Assembly: GCA_017543335.1 (NCBI GenBank)
Contig: JAFYGE010000070.1
Span: 1 to 55,033, forward strand
Origin: Ruminococcus sp.
GTDB lineage: Bacteria; Bacillota; Clostridia; Oscillospirales; Ruminococcaceae
Length of the DNA stretch: 55,033 nt
Direction: 5' to 3'
Positions 17,038 through 26,510 of this stretch are shown here, one piece after another. How positions within the stretch are numbered: position 1 is the stretch's first letter; each line of letters begins with the position of its first letter. The notes under the pieces are model-generated. The model worked only from the letters and a program-made list of their open reading frames with translations, had not been told where the DNA came from and searched no databases. A program made the position numbers and the translations under genes.

Positions 17038-18122
17038 AAAAAATAATTATACTGATATTTGTGCTAACTTTGATGCAGATGTTATTAGTGCCGATAAAGG
17101 CACATTGTGAATACGAGGACAGAAAAGACGAGATAAGCGAAGAGCTTGATAATATTCTTTCTGATAATGGGACAGATTTCAGTGTCAAAGATATAGATGA
17201 TATGACGTTCAGCAGCTTGTCTGAAAGACTGAAAAATACTGTTGCTGAGAAATTACTGATGCCTTTTCACGTATTAAAATTACTCCTTATCGTTATTATT
17301 CTTACCTCTTTATTAAGGCGGTTAGGTGAGGGGATACTTGATTCAGGCAATAAAATGTATGACCTTATTTGCGTATTGACATCGGTGACTGTAATATCTG
17401 CACCTATAATTGAAGTTTACAAAAATTCAATGGCAGTTATCGAACGCACAGGCAGTTTCATGACTGTTTTTGTACCGGTATTTACAGGTATAACAGTTGC
17501 CTCAGGCGGAGTGCTGACGGGGAGTTTTTATAGTTTTACCATTTTAGGTGCGACAGAAGTATTTATTGCACTTGCAGGAAGTTTTCTCATGCCGCTGCTG
17601 AACATAAGTATAGTACTTTCAATATCCGGCAGCGTGTTCCGAACATCATCAAATGCTGAACTTATGCCTTGTATAAGAAAGATAGTTACATGGGGACTTA
17701 CAATTTTTATCTCGCTGTTTATAGGATTCATAATGTTGAAGAGCAATATCACTGCAAGCTCTGACGGTGCTGCAACAAAGACGGTTAAAACGCTAATATC
17801 AGGATTCGTACCGGTAGTGGGCAGTTCTGTATCAGATGCGTATTCTACTGTAAAAGCGAGTTTTGGCATAATAAGGTCGACCGCAGGTACTGCCGGATGT
17901 CTGGCAATTATTTTTATGATGCTGCCGCCGGTTATTGAGATAATCGTTTATAGAGCTATAATTTGCATTATTGTTTTTTTAGCAGAAATAATGTCAGCAG
18001 ACCCGATAGTTGCTCTCCTTAAAGGAATTGACGGCGGACTTGCTATAGCTCAGAGCATACTTGTGAGCTATACTGTTATGCTCACGTTATCGACGGCAAT
18101 TATAATCCAGCAATTCGGTTAA
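17034..18122 (+). CDS. spoIIIAE: Stage III sporulation protein AE
   Basis: The 362-residue polytopic membrane component of the SpoIIIA channel: an N-terminal signal-like segment, an acidic extracellular stretch (DRKDEISEELDN), then about eight membrane helices. The length is slightly below the Bacillus homologue. It starts inside the spoIIIAD stop codon (ATGA). Confidence 0.95.
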   Translation: MKKIIILIFVLTLMQMLLVPIKAHCEYEDRKDEISEELDNILSDNGTDFSVKDIDDMTFSSLSERLKNTVAEKLLMPFHVLKLLLIVIILTSLLRRLGEGILDSGNKMYDLICVLTSVTVISAPIIEVYKNSMAVIERTGSFMTVFVPVFTGITVASGGVLTGSFYSFTILGATEVFIALAGSFLMPLLNISIVLSISGSVFRTSSNAELMPCIRKIVTWGLTIFISLFIGFIMLKSNITASSDGAATKTVKTLISGFVPVVGSSVSDAYSTVKASFGIIRSTAGTAGCLAIIFMMLPPVIEIIVYRAIICIIVFLAEIMSADPIVALLKGIDGGLAIAQSILVSYTVMLTLSTAIIIQQFG

Positions 18123-18132
18123 GGAGCAGAAA

Positions 18133-18594
18133 ATGGAGACATTAAAAAGTTCAGTTATAGCGATGTGTGCATTAAGTGCGGTCAGCTTCATGATAGAGTA
18201 CCTTGCAGGCGGTACAAAGCTCAAAGACCAGATGCGATTCATGATAAAGCTTGTGACAATAATAGCGGTATTACTGCCGTTTATAAAAAGCGGAGCAAAT
18301 ATGGAATTACCGGAAATAACGTCCGGAAATGCATATTATGACGAAAATACCATAGAAATATATAATGAAGAACTTAGGCGGCAGACTTCATATAACGTTT
18401 CGGAAGTTCTTTTGGAGCAGATTCGTTCACGTAATATTGATTGCAGCAAAATTGAGACATATGTTAATATTTTGGAAGACGGCAGCATAACTATTAGTAA
18501 GGTAACTATCATTGCTGATGATTTCAAAGGAGCAGAAAAAATAGTCAAAAATTGTCTTGGAGAAGAAACGGAGGTAGTAAATGGAGGTCAGTAA
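18133..18594 (+). CDS. spoIIIAF: Stage III sporulation protein AF
   Basis: A 153-residue protein with two N-terminal membrane segments (MCALSAVSFMIEYLAGG and FMIKLVTIIAVLLPFI) followed by a small alpha/beta domain, the ring-forming fold of this family. It is shorter than the Bacillus homologue (about 200). Overlaps spoIIIAG by 14 bases. Confidence 0.9.
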   Translation: METLKSSVIAMCALSAVSFMIEYLAGGTKLKDQMRFMIKLVTIIAVLLPFIKSGANMELPEITSGNAYYDENTIEIYNEELRRQTSYNVSEVLLEQIRSRNIDCSKIETYVNILEDGSITISKVTIIADDFKGAEKIVKNCLGEETEVVNGGQ

Positions 18595-19108
18595 AAGTTT
18601 ATCAGGGATCTTCAGCCGTAAGAAGACTAATTTAGCAGTTGTTGTACTTTGTTCTGCCGGACTTTTGCTTGTTCTTATATCGTCACTTTTCCTTGATAAA
18701 AAGTCTGACAGCATTAAGCAGGATAGAAAGAGTGAATTCAGTGAGGATATAAATGAATATTGTTCTGACACTGAAAATAGACTTGAAAAATTTCTTGAAT
18801 CCATAGACGGAGCAGGTGCGGTCAGGGTCTATCTGACAATAGGTACAGATGAAAGATATGTTTATGCAAAGGAGATGAAGCAAAGTCGTTCTGATAAGAA
18901 GAATGATGAGGAAGAAAAATATGTTATTATAGGTGGAGGCGGTGAGAAAAATGCACTTATAGAGACTATACAAGCTCCGCAGATAACCGGGGCAGTCGTT
19001 GCTTGTACAGGATGCAGCAGTCCGCAGGTCAAAGAGCGGATATACAAATCAGTATCAGCTGCACTTGGTCTGCCAACAGCGAAAATATACGTTACAAAAC
19101 TTAAATAA
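18581..19108 (+). CDS. spoIIIAG: Stage III sporulation protein AG
   Basis: A 175-residue ring-forming protein of the forespore channel with one N-terminal membrane segment (LAVVVLCSAGLLLVLISSLF) and an EscJ/ring-building domain, ending in SVSAALGLPTAKIYVTKLK. The length is near the lower end for the family. Start preceded by GGAGG inside spoIIIAF. Confidence 0.93.
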   Translation: MEVSKSLSGIFSRKKTNLAVVVLCSAGLLLVLISSLFLDKKSDSIKQDRKSEFSEDINEYCSDTENRLEKFLESIDGAGAVRVYLTIGTDERYVYAKEMKQSRSDKKNDEEEKYVIIGGGGEKNALIETIQAPQITGAVVACTGCSSPQVKERIYKSVSAALGLPTAKIYVTKLK

Positions 19109-19124
19109 TTCGGAGGAAAATACT

Positions 19125-19670
19125 ATGAAAAAGCCAACAATAATCATCAGAAAAAAACATATAATCATGAGCTGTCTTACACTAATGCTGGCAACAGCAG
19201 TTTACATAAATTACACTACAGCTCCGATGTCGAAAAAAGATGCAAAAAAAGCTGAAACAGGCAGTGAAACACAGATAACTTACGGAGAGACAGAATTTGT
19301 AAATGCTGAGGCTGATACAGCGTCAGATTATTTTGCTCAGGCAAGACTTGATAAGCTTAACAATCGTGACGAAGCAGTTCAGACTCTGCAAATGACTATC
19401 GGCGGCGGTGACATAACTGAAGATGAAATGGTCATGAAGGCTTTGGACGCTGTTGAGGTATCAAAACTTATCGAGGCTGAAGGTACGATAGAATCCCTTA
19501 TAAAAGCACAGGGCTTTGAGGACTGTGTTGCATACCTTGACGGTGATGCTGCAAAGATAGTTGTCAAGACAGAAGGCTTAGATAAGGGACAGGCGGCAAT
19601 GATAAAGGATATAATCCTCGGAGAGGCAAAAGTTTCTCCAGAAAATATCAGAATTTTTGAGGTAAAGTAG
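19125..19670 (+). CDS. spoIIIAH: Stage III sporulation protein AH
   Basis: The 181-residue partner of SpoIIQ. The start at 19125 has CGGAGG eight bases upstream. One membrane segment (about 12-30), a variable linker, then the conserved domain with YFAQARLDKLNNRDEAV and the C-terminal VVKTEGLDKGQAAMIKDI-type ring fold. It ends the spoIIIA operon. The promoter of the next gene starts at the first base after its stop codon. Confidence 0.95.
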   Translation: MKKPTIIIRKKHIIMSCLTLMLATAVYINYTTAPMSKKDAKKAETGSETQITYGETEFVNAEADTASDYFAQARLDKLNNRDEAVQTLQMTIGGGDITEDEMVMKALDAVEVSKLIEAEGTIESLIKAQGFEDCVAYLDGDAAKIVVKTEGLDKGQAAMIKDIILGEAKVSPENIRIFEVK

Positions 19671-19699
19671 TTGAACATTTCGTTTTTTTTTGGTATAAT
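19671..19699 (+). promoter_or_regulatory. SigmaA promoter of the asp23-nusB run
   Basis: TTGAAC (19671-19676), 17-nt spacer, TATAAT (19694-19699) with TGG before it. It starts at the first base after the spoIIIAH stop and gives the housekeeping run its own vegetative promoter. Confidence 0.85.
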
Positions 19700-19773
19700 A
19701 TATGAGTAAGAGTGTTTTTGCATCTTTGATTAAAAATGTTACACTCAAAAATGATGAAACGGAGGTCTAAATT

Positions 19774-20109
19774 ATGGAGGTTTCAAAAGAAGTTGTAAAA
19801 AGCAGATTGAAAATATCTGATGATGTTATAATAACAATTGCAAGACTTGCCGCCCTTGATGTTAAGGGCGTAGCAGGTCTGGGCGGTGAAATAAATAAAC
19901 TGAGCAAGATCAGTAAAAGCGGTCCTATAAAGATCAGCATGATGGGCGACGTTGCAGCTATCGATATAAGCATCAAAGTCAAAAACGGTGAAAAGGTCTG
20001 CAATATTGCTCAGGACGTTCAGACAGCTGTTAAAGAGAACGTTCAGAATATGACCGGTGTAACAGTAGCAAGGGTCAACGTTATAATAAGCGGAGTAGTT
20101 TTTGAGTAA
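19774..20109 (+). CDS. Asp23/Gls24-family envelope stress protein
   Basis: A 111-residue cytoplasmic protein of the Asp23 (YqhY-like) family: DVIITIARLAALDVKGVAGLGG in the first third and CNIAQDVQTAVKENVQNMTG near the end, followed by the VNVIISGV strand. In other Firmicutes this copy lies next to acetyl-CoA carboxylase genes and nusB; here only the nusB link is kept. GGAG-type ribosome site at 19761-19766. Confidence 0.92.
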   Translation: MEVSKEVVKSRLKISDDVIITIARLAALDVKGVAGLGGEINKLSKISKSGPIKISMMGDVAAIDISIKVKNGEKVCNIAQDVQTAVKENVQNMTGVTVARVNVIISGVVFE

Positions 20110-20130
20110 AACTATAAAAGGAGTGGTTAA

Positions 20131-20547
20131 ATGACAAGACGTGAAATAAGAGATAGTGCTTTTAAACTGGTGTTTGAGCAGCTTTTACGTGATGACGATA
20201 TCAACGAGCTTTATGCTATCGCTGAGGAAATAGATGAAATAACTGTAAATGATGAGGTGAAGAAGATAGTTGAGGGTACTATCGAGCATTCTGCTGAGCT
20301 TGATGAGATAATCTCAGGCTACAGCAAATCAAGAAGTATTTCCCGTATATCAAAGCTTAATCTTGCTATACTCAGAATAGCACTCTATGAGTCTATTTAT
20401 GATGAAAATACACCTATGAATGCGGCTATCAGCGAGGCAATAAAACTCTCAATGGTGTATACATATCAGGAAGATACATCATTTATAAACGGCGTTCTTG
20501 GTGCATTTTCAAGAGATCACGGTAAGAAAGAGGACGAAAATGCCTGA
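20131..20547 (+). CDS. nusB: Transcription antitermination factor NusB
   Basis: A 138-residue all-helical RNA-binding protein that joins the rRNA antitermination complex with NusE and boxA RNA. The N-terminus TRREIRDSAFKLVFE and the C-terminal NAAISEAIKLSMVY and SFINGVLGA segments are family signatures. AAAGGAG lies upstream. The stop overlaps the start of the next gene by 8 bases. Confidence 0.95.
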   Translation: MTRREIRDSAFKLVFEQLLRDDDINELYAIAEEIDEITVNDEVKKIVEGTIEHSAELDEIISGYSKSRSISRISKLNLAILRIALYESIYDENTPMNAAISEAIKLSMVYTYQEDTSFINGVLGAFSRDHGKKEDENA

Positions 20548-21493
20548 TTTTCTTGGGATTGATACGAGCAACTATACTACCTCGGTCGCTGTCTATGACA
20601 GTGAGGAAAATAAGGTGTATCAGACAAAAAAACTGCTCCCTGTAAAGCAGGGAGAGCTCGGCTTGCGTCAGAGCGATGCTGTGTTTCATCACACAAAGCA
20701 GTTGCCTGATATGGTGGAGCTTCTTTTTGCTGAGCATGATTTTGCTCCGGAGGCTGTGTCAGTTTCAGTCAGACCGAGGAATATCGAAGGCTCGTATATG
20801 CCATGCTTTTTGTGCGGCGAGGGCTTTGCAAGGTCATATGCAGCTATCTGCAAAAAAACTGTCTATAGGACCTCTCATCAGGTCGGACATATCCTTGCAG
20901 CTCTTTATTCAGCAGGAAGACTTGACCTTGTCGGCAAAAAATTCATAGCATTTCATGTCAGCGGCGGTACTACAGATTGTCTGCTGTGTGAACCTGATGA
21001 AGATGAGGTCATAAAGATAACTGAGATTGGTACTTCTCTTGACCTTAAAGCCGGACAGGCTGTTGACAGGGTCGGAGTTATGCTCGGACTAAAATTCCCA
21101 TGCGGTATCGAACTTGAAAAATTGGCAGTCAAAGCTGATAAACATACAAAAATCAAACCTACACTCAAAGGTATAAATTGCTGTTTGTCCGGAGTAGAGA
21201 ACAAGTGCAGGAATATGCTTGATAAGGGTGAAAGACCGGAAAATATCGCAGCATATTGTCTTGACTATATTTCCGGAACGATCATAGGTATGACTAAAAA
21301 AGCTGTCGAGGAATATGGTGATATTCCTTTGGTATTTGCAGGCGGTGTAATGTCCGACAAGATAATTCGTGACAAGATAGTATCAAATTTTGAAAATGCG
21401 GAGTTTGCTGCTCCTGAGTTTTCCTGTGACAACGCTGCCGGAGTAGCTATTTTGGGTTATCTAAAACATATTGGAGTAAAGAAATGCCTGTAA
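20540..21493 (+). CDS. TsaD/Kae1-like (peptidase M22 family) protein
   Basis: A 317-residue ASKHA-fold protein related to TsaD, which makes t6A37 in tRNA with TsaB and TsaE. The start at 20540 gives MPDFLGIDTSNYTTSV, a typical family N-terminus. The metal-binding HxxxH is present (TSHQVGHI), as are VSGGTTD, the AGQAVDRVGVMLGL helix and DNAAGVA. The usual TsaD forms (HHMRAHA, SGGHT) differ, so I place it as the divergent paralogue that many Clostridia keep between nusB and xseA. Whether it is the only TsaD here cannot be seen. Overlaps nusB and xseA. Confidence 0.8.
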   Translation: MPDFLGIDTSNYTTSVAVYDSEENKVYQTKKLLPVKQGELGLRQSDAVFHHTKQLPDMVELLFAEHDFAPEAVSVSVRPRNIEGSYMPCFLCGEGFARSYAAICKKTVYRTSHQVGHILAALYSAGRLDLVGKKFIAFHVSGGTTDCLLCEPDEDEVIKITEIGTSLDLKAGQAVDRVGVMLGLKFPCGIELEKLAVKADKHTKIKPTLKGINCCLSGVENKCRNMLDKGERPENIAAYCLDYISGTIIGMTKKAVEEYGDIPLVFAGGVMSDKIIRDKIVSNFENAEFAAPEFSCDNAAGVAILGYLKHIGVKKCL

Positions 21494-22674
21494 TTACAGT
21501 ATCGCAGATAAACCGATATATCGGATTCAAATTAAAGGGCGACAAGAATCTTCAGGGAGTGATGATAAAAGGGGAGATATCTGATTTTGTTCATCATTTC
21601 AGAAGCGGTCATATGTATTTTATGCTCAAAGACAGCGAGAGTGCGATAAAAGCTGTAATGTTCGCATCAGCGGCATCAAGGCTGAAATTCACTCCTGAGG
21701 ACGGCATGGCTGTTGTTTGTTCGGGCAGTATATCAGTATACGAGCGTGATGGAGCTTATCAGCTTTACGTGAATGACATCATCCCTGAGGGTGCAGGAAA
21801 AAAAGGTGCTGCACTTGAACAGCTTAAAAAGAAATTAGCTGCTGAGGGCATCTTTGACAGCTCACACAAACGAGCTATACCTTCTATGCCGAAAAAAATC
21901 GGAGCTGTGACCTCTTTGAATGGTGCAGCTATACGTGACATAATTAATGTAATATCACGCCGTTACCCTATCGGAGAGATATATGCGGTCAATGCGATAG
22001 TTCAGGGAGAAAATGCTCCTGATTCAATATGCAGAGGCATCTTTAAAGCAGAGACAGCCGGATGTGACGTTATAATAGTCGGTCGAGGCGGAGGTTCTTC
22101 TGAGGACCTTAGTGCCTTCAACACCGAGAAAGTTGCTCGTGCGATATACAACTGCAAAGTTCCTGTGATATCTGCTGTAGGTCATGAAACTGACTTTTCA
22201 ATAGCTGACCTTGCCGCAGACCTTCGAGCTCCCACACCGTCAGCCGCAGCTGAACTTGCAGTTCCGTCGATAGACAGTCTCTATGAACGAATTGTAAAGC
22301 TGAATGAACGTGCAGAGCGTTCTGCATTAACTATTTTTGATCGTGCGACTGAAAGATTTATCTCTCTGAATTCAAGGCTGTCAGTACAGTCGCCAAAAAA
22401 CAGACTTCATCTTAATTCCCAAAAGCTTGAGAATCTTCATAGCAGACTAAAAATTGCGTATGAACGCTGCCTTGAAAAAAAAGAAAAAGAAGTCAGCGAG
22501 AAGATTACCAGACTTGACGGTCTAAGTCCTTTAAAGATACTGTCAAGGGGCTATTCTTTGACTTATAAAGGTGAAAAACTGATCAGAAATTCTGACGATA
22601 TTGAGATCGGTGATGAGCTTAATATGCATTTTGGCAGCGGCGGTGCAAAAGTTAAAGTTATCGAAAAATGGTGA
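21484..22674 (+). CDS. xseA: Exodeoxyribonuclease VII large subunit
   Basis: A 396-residue subunit of the single-strand exonuclease. N-terminal OB-fold (about 1-100, with GHMYFMLKD), catalytic core (about 120-310) with GRGGGSSEDLSAFN and AVGHETDFSIADLAADLRAPTP-type motifs, then a coiled region and a C-terminal SRGYSLTY segment. Start overlaps the previous gene by 10 bases, with GGAGTAAAG upstream. Confidence 0.96.
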   Translation: MPVITVSQINRYIGFKLKGDKNLQGVMIKGEISDFVHHFRSGHMYFMLKDSESAIKAVMFASAASRLKFTPEDGMAVVCSGSISVYERDGAYQLYVNDIIPEGAGKKGAALEQLKKKLAAEGIFDSSHKRAIPSMPKKIGAVTSLNGAAIRDIINVISRRYPIGEIYAVNAIVQGENAPDSICRGIFKAETAGCDVIIVGRGGGSSEDLSAFNTEKVARAIYNCKVPVISAVGHETDFSIADLAADLRAPTPSAAAELAVPSIDSLYERIVKLNERAERSALTIFDRATERFISLNSRLSVQSPKNRLHLNSQKLENLHSRLKIAYERCLEKKEKEVSEKITRLDGLSPLKILSRGYSLTYKGEKLIRNSDDIEIGDELNMHFGSGGAKVKVIEKW

Positions 22675-22679
22675 GGTAT

Positions 22680-22880
22680 ATGAAAGATAAAGCTACATTT
22701 GAGGAGAATATGGATCAGCTCGGAAAGATAGTTTCAGAGCTTGAAAAAGGCAATATCCCTCTTGAAAAAGCTGTCGAGCTTTATGGCGAAGGCGTGAAGC
22801 TGTCCGCTGTATGCAAGAAGCAGCTTGATGAGGCTCATATAAAAATTACGGAGGATGACGCTGATAAAGTGTCAGATTAA
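22680..22880 (+). CDS. xseB: Exodeoxyribonuclease VII small subunit
   Basis: A 66-residue partner of XseA. The FEENMDQLGKIVSELEKGN and LEKAVELYGEG pattern is diagnostic. I prefer ATG 22680 after GTGAGG; an in-frame ATG at 22668 overlapping the xseA stop would add four residues. Confidence 0.93.
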   Translation: MKDKATFEENMDQLGKIVSELEKGNIPLEKAVELYGEGVKLSAVCKKQLDEAHIKITEDDADKVSD

Positions 22881-22884
22881 CATA

Positions 22885-23778
22885 ATGAATGACTTTAAAA
22901 ATAAATTTAAGGAGTACATAAATTTTACTGAGGCTAACCTTAAAGAATACAATAAGCATAGCAAGGCAACAGAGGCTCAGAAAGTACTCATAGACGCTAT
23001 GAATTATTCGCTTGAAGCCGGAGGAAAAAGGATTCGTCCGGTACTTACTTATGCCTTCTGTGAAGCCTGCGGAGGAAATATGGATTCTGCCGCTGCACCT
23101 GCTGCTGCGATAGAAATGATACACACTTTTTCACTTATCCACGACGATCTTCCGGCTATGGACGATGATGATTACCGCAGAGGTAAGCTTTCATGTCATA
23201 AGGCTTTCGATGAAGCTACGGCTATACTTGCCGGTGATGCTCTTTCAGTACTGCCATTTGCTGTTATCGCAGATGATGAAAAGCTCTCAGATAAGCAGAA
23301 AATAAAGATCATCTCACAGCTTGCAAGAGCGGTCGGACGAAACGGAATGATCGGCGGACAGATAATAGATATGGAGAACGAAAAACGTACTGATGTTGAC
23401 GAAGCTAATCTCCGTAATATGTATAAACACAAAACAGGCGAGCTCATATCTGTAGCTTGCATAATGGGATGCATATGTGCAGGTGCTGAGGATGAAAAAA
23501 TAATTGAAGCAGCTGCTGAATACGGCTATAAACTTGGACTTGCTTTCCAGATAGTTGATGATATACTTGATGTTACAAGTACTACAGAGGAGCTTGGAAA
23601 GCCTGTAGGAAGTGACGCTGAGGAAAATAAGACCACATTTGTTACTCTTTATGGAGTGGAAAAAGCTCAGAGTATAGCAGAAGAAATAACTAATGATGCT
23701 ATGCTTTTACTTGAAAATTTTGAAAATAACAGTTTCCTAAAGGAGCTTACAAATATGCTCCTTAACAGGAGAAATTAA
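22885..23778 (+). CDS. ispA: Polyprenyl (farnesyl/geranylgeranyl) diphosphate synthase
   Basis: A 297-residue isoprenoid chain-elongating enzyme that condenses IPP with allylic diphosphates. The first Asp-rich motif is HDDLPAMDDDDYRRG, the second is FQIVDDILDVT, and the GGKRIRP segment binds diphosphate. ATG 22885 has only a weak ribosome site; ATG 22855 sits directly on GGAGG and is less likely. The downstream neighbour dxs supplies the same pathway. Confidence 0.93.
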   Translation: MNDFKNKFKEYINFTEANLKEYNKHSKATEAQKVLIDAMNYSLEAGGKRIRPVLTYAFCEACGGNMDSAAAPAAAIEMIHTFSLIHDDLPAMDDDDYRRGKLSCHKAFDEATAILAGDALSVLPFAVIADDEKLSDKQKIKIISQLARAVGRNGMIGGQIIDMENEKRTDVDEANLRNMYKHKTGELISVACIMGCICAGAEDEKIIEAAAEYGYKLGLAFQIVDDILDVTSTTEELGKPVGSDAEENKTTFVTLYGVEKAQSIAEEITNDAMLLLENFENNSFLKELTNMLLNRRN

Positions 23779-23828
23779 TATAAAGGAGCTGTACGGCAGG
23801 CTTGATAAAGCTTTCCGTTTAGTATAAA

Positions 23829-25733
23829 ATGAAAGACGATACAAATTTGGAAAAGAAGGTTTCATTGTCCTCATTAAAGCTTCCGGATGATCTCAAAAAT
23901 CTTTCCTTGAAGCAGTGTGTCGGGCTATGTGCTGAAATACGTAACCTTCTTATAGATACAGTCTCGAAAAATGGCGGACATCTTGCGTCAAATCTTGGCG
24001 TAGTTGAGCTGACTATGTCCATACACAGAAATTTCAACTCGCCGGAAGATAAGATAGTATGGGATGTAGGTCACCAGTCCTACACTCATAAGATACTGAC
24101 AGGCAGACTTGAAGAGTTTAAAACTATAAGATGCCGCAGCGGTATTTCCGGATTTCCCAAACCTGAAGAAAGTGTACATGATACCTTTATAAGCGGTCAT
24201 AGTACGACTTCCGTTTCAGTTGCCTGCGGTATAGCTGAGGCAATGAAACTGCAGGGAAAGGAAAATTATACCATTGCAGTCATTGGCGACGGAGCGATGA
24301 CCGGAGGAATGTTCTACGAAGCAATGAACAACTGCGGCAGATGTAAGGATGACAACCTGATAGTCATTCTTAATGACAATAATATGTCAATTTCAAAAAG
24401 TGTCGGCTCTGTAGCTAAGTATCTTACTTCTCTGCGTAACACTGAGAAGTATCTGAATACCAAAAAGACTGTGGAAAATATACTTGAAAAGATACCGACT
24501 GTTGGTGAACCAATATACAAGGGACTAAAGAACGTAAAAAGCTCCATGAAGAATAAAATGTTTGAAGAAAGCACTCTGTTCGAGGACATGGGACTTGTCT
24601 ATTTAGGACCGGTAAATGGTCATAATCTCACTGAGCTTGATGAAGTCATGCACATGGCAAAAACATATCACAGACCAGTGCTGATACACGTAAAGACCGT
24701 AAAGGGAAAAGGATACCTTCCGGCAGAGAAAAATCCGGGAGAATACCACGGAATATCTAAATTTGACATAGTTACAGGCAATCCGGAGGTCTCTGCGGAT
24801 GAATGTTATTCTACTGTATTTGGAAAAGAACTTGTCGATATTGCAGAAAAAGACGACAGGATAGTCGCTATAACAGCCGCTATGAAGTATGGTACAGGAC
24901 TTCAGTTCTTCCATCGCAGATTTCCGGAAAGATTTTATGATGTCGGTATAGCTGAAGAGCACGCTGTTACTTTCGCCGGTGGACTTGCTTCAATGGGACA
25001 AATACCTGTTTTTGCCGTATATTCTACTTTTTTGCAGCGGTCATATGATCAGCTCGTACATGATGTAGCGATAGGAAAGCTGCACATTGTACTCGGAATA
25101 GACAGAGCCGGTATAGTAGGTGAGGACGGAGAAACTCATCAGGGACTTCTTGATGTACCTATGCTCACATCTATCCCGAATACAGTGATCTATTCTCCTT
25201 CATGCTATGATGAGCTGAAAGTTTGTCTTCACAAAGCACTTTATGATGAAAAAGGACTTGCGGCAGTCCGTTATCCAAGAGGAACAGGTCCTGCGAACAG
25301 CTGCAACTGGGATAAAGATGCAGATTATTGCTTTATGGATAAAAGCAATAATGATATACTTATTATTACTTACGGCAGAATAATAAGTGAGGCTATCAAA
25401 GCTAAGAAGATGCTTGAAAAGGACGGTATTAAATGCAGTATACTTAAACTGACGAAGATATATCCTTTAGCAGATGATATGATCGGTGATATATTGGATT
25501 ACAAGCATATCGTCTTTTTTGAGGAAAGTATGGGCAGTGGAAGTATTTCCGAGAAGATAGGTGATAAGCTTGTTGAGTACGGATATTCCGGCGATTACAG
25601 CCGTATAACAGCTAACGGATTTGTTAAGCAGGGTTCGGTTAAAGACTGCCTTTCGGAACTCGGACTTACCTGTGAAAAAATGGTCGATCACATTAAAACA
25701 AGGAGCGTAAACGATGCCAAGGCTGGACAGTAA
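23829..25733 (+). CDS. dxs: 1-deoxy-D-xylulose-5-phosphate synthase
   Basis: A 634-residue thiamine-diphosphate enzyme that condenses pyruvate with glyceraldehyde 3-phosphate, the first step of the MEP isoprenoid pathway. Family marks: HLASNLGVVELTMSIH near the N-terminus, the ThDP motif GDGAMTGGMFYEAMNN with NDNNMSIS, AVTFAGGLASMG, and DRAGIVGEDGETHQG. The length is normal. ATG 23829 has no clear ribosome site; an AAAGGAG lies 40 bases further up. Its last 20 bases overlap the next gene. Confidence 0.95.
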   Translation: MKDDTNLEKKVSLSSLKLPDDLKNLSLKQCVGLCAEIRNLLIDTVSKNGGHLASNLGVVELTMSIHRNFNSPEDKIVWDVGHQSYTHKILTGRLEEFKTIRCRSGISGFPKPEESVHDTFISGHSTTSVSVACGIAEAMKLQGKENYTIAVIGDGAMTGGMFYEAMNNCGRCKDDNLIVILNDNNMSISKSVGSVAKYLTSLRNTEKYLNTKKTVENILEKIPTVGEPIYKGLKNVKSSMKNKMFEESTLFEDMGLVYLGPVNGHNLTELDEVMHMAKTYHRPVLIHVKTVKGKGYLPAEKNPGEYHGISKFDIVTGNPEVSADECYSTVFGKELVDIAEKDDRIVAITAAMKYGTGLQFFHRRFPERFYDVGIAEEHAVTFAGGLASMGQIPVFAVYSTFLQRSYDQLVHDVAIGKLHIVLGIDRAGIVGEDGETHQGLLDVPMLTSIPNTVIYSPSCYDELKVCLHKALYDEKGLAAVRYPRGTGPANSCNWDKDADYCFMDKSNNDILIITYGRIISEAIKAKKMLEKDGIKCSILKLTKIYPLADDMIGDILDYKHIVFFEESMGSGSISEKIGDKLVEYGYSGDYSRITANGFVKQGSVKDCLSELGLTCEKMVDHIKTRSVNDAKAGQ

Positions 25734-26499
25734 ACTCGTTGAAAAAGGAATAGCGAGAAGCCGTGAGCGAGCTAAGGAAATGATAAAAGCCGGTAATGTT
25801 ACAGTTAACGGCAATATTGTTACAAAATCAGCTTATGAGGTCAGCGATGAAGATGAAATTGCATCCTCAGAACAGGAGCTATACGTCGGTCGGGGAGCTC
25901 TTAAACTCGAAAAGGCTGTCAAAGCGTTCAATATCGACCTCTCATCAAGAGTCTGTCTTGATATCGGAGCCTCAACCGGCGGATTCACTGACTATATGCT
26001 GAAACAGGGAGCAAGCAAAGTGTACGCAGTAGACGTGGGACACGGTCAGCTTGCAGAATCACTCAGAAATAACACTAAAGTCGTTAACATGGAAGGAACT
26101 GATATACGTAAGTTATCGGCAGAGGATTTTGATTCTTCAATAGATTTCGTGTGTACCGACGTGAGTTTCATTTCTTTAAAGCTTATTATTCCTAAAATAC
26201 TCGAAATTGCTTCGGATAATGCAGATATAGTCCTTTTGATAAAACCTCAGTTTGAAGCGGGAAGAAAAGACATCGGAAAAGGCGGTATAGTCAAGGACAA
26301 AAAAGTACATATCCGTGTTTTGACTGATATTGATTCGTTCATACAGCAGCAGGGAGCTGCTGCGAGCGAATATACTTTTTCACCTGTAAAGGGCGGAAGC
26401 GGCAATATCGAATATCTTGTGCATATAATAAAAAAAGCAGGAACTCCAGTACTACATGATTTTAAGGAGCTTGTAGAACGTTCCTTTAAAGAACTTTAA
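25714..26499 (+). CDS. tlyA: TlyA-family rRNA 2'-O-methyltransferase
   Basis: A 261-residue protein with an N-terminal S4 RNA-binding domain (RLDSKLVEKGIARSRERA) and an FtsJ-type methyltransferase domain with the SAM site DIGASTGGFTD. Family members methylate ribosomal RNA and some are reported as haemolysins. AAGGAG lies before the start inside dxs, as is usual in clostridial dxs-tlyA-nadK-argR-recN clusters. Confidence 0.93.
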   Translation: MPRLDSKLVEKGIARSRERAKEMIKAGNVTVNGNIVTKSAYEVSDEDEIASSEQELYVGRGALKLEKAVKAFNIDLSSRVCLDIGASTGGFTDYMLKQGASKVYAVDVGHGQLAESLRNNTKVVNMEGTDIRKLSAEDFDSSIDFVCTDVSFISLKLIIPKILEIASDNADIVLLIKPQFEAGRKDIGKGGIVKDKKVHIRVLTDIDSFIQQQGAAASEYTFSPVKGGSGNIEYLVHIIKKAGTPVLHDFKELVERSFKEL

Positions 26500-26510
26500 G
26501 AGGTGTAAAG

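Noticed and set aside
18999-19124. The upstream extension of the spoIIIAH frame
   Set aside because: It lies inside spoIIIAG; the ATG at 19125 has an ideal ribosome site and begins the membrane segment.
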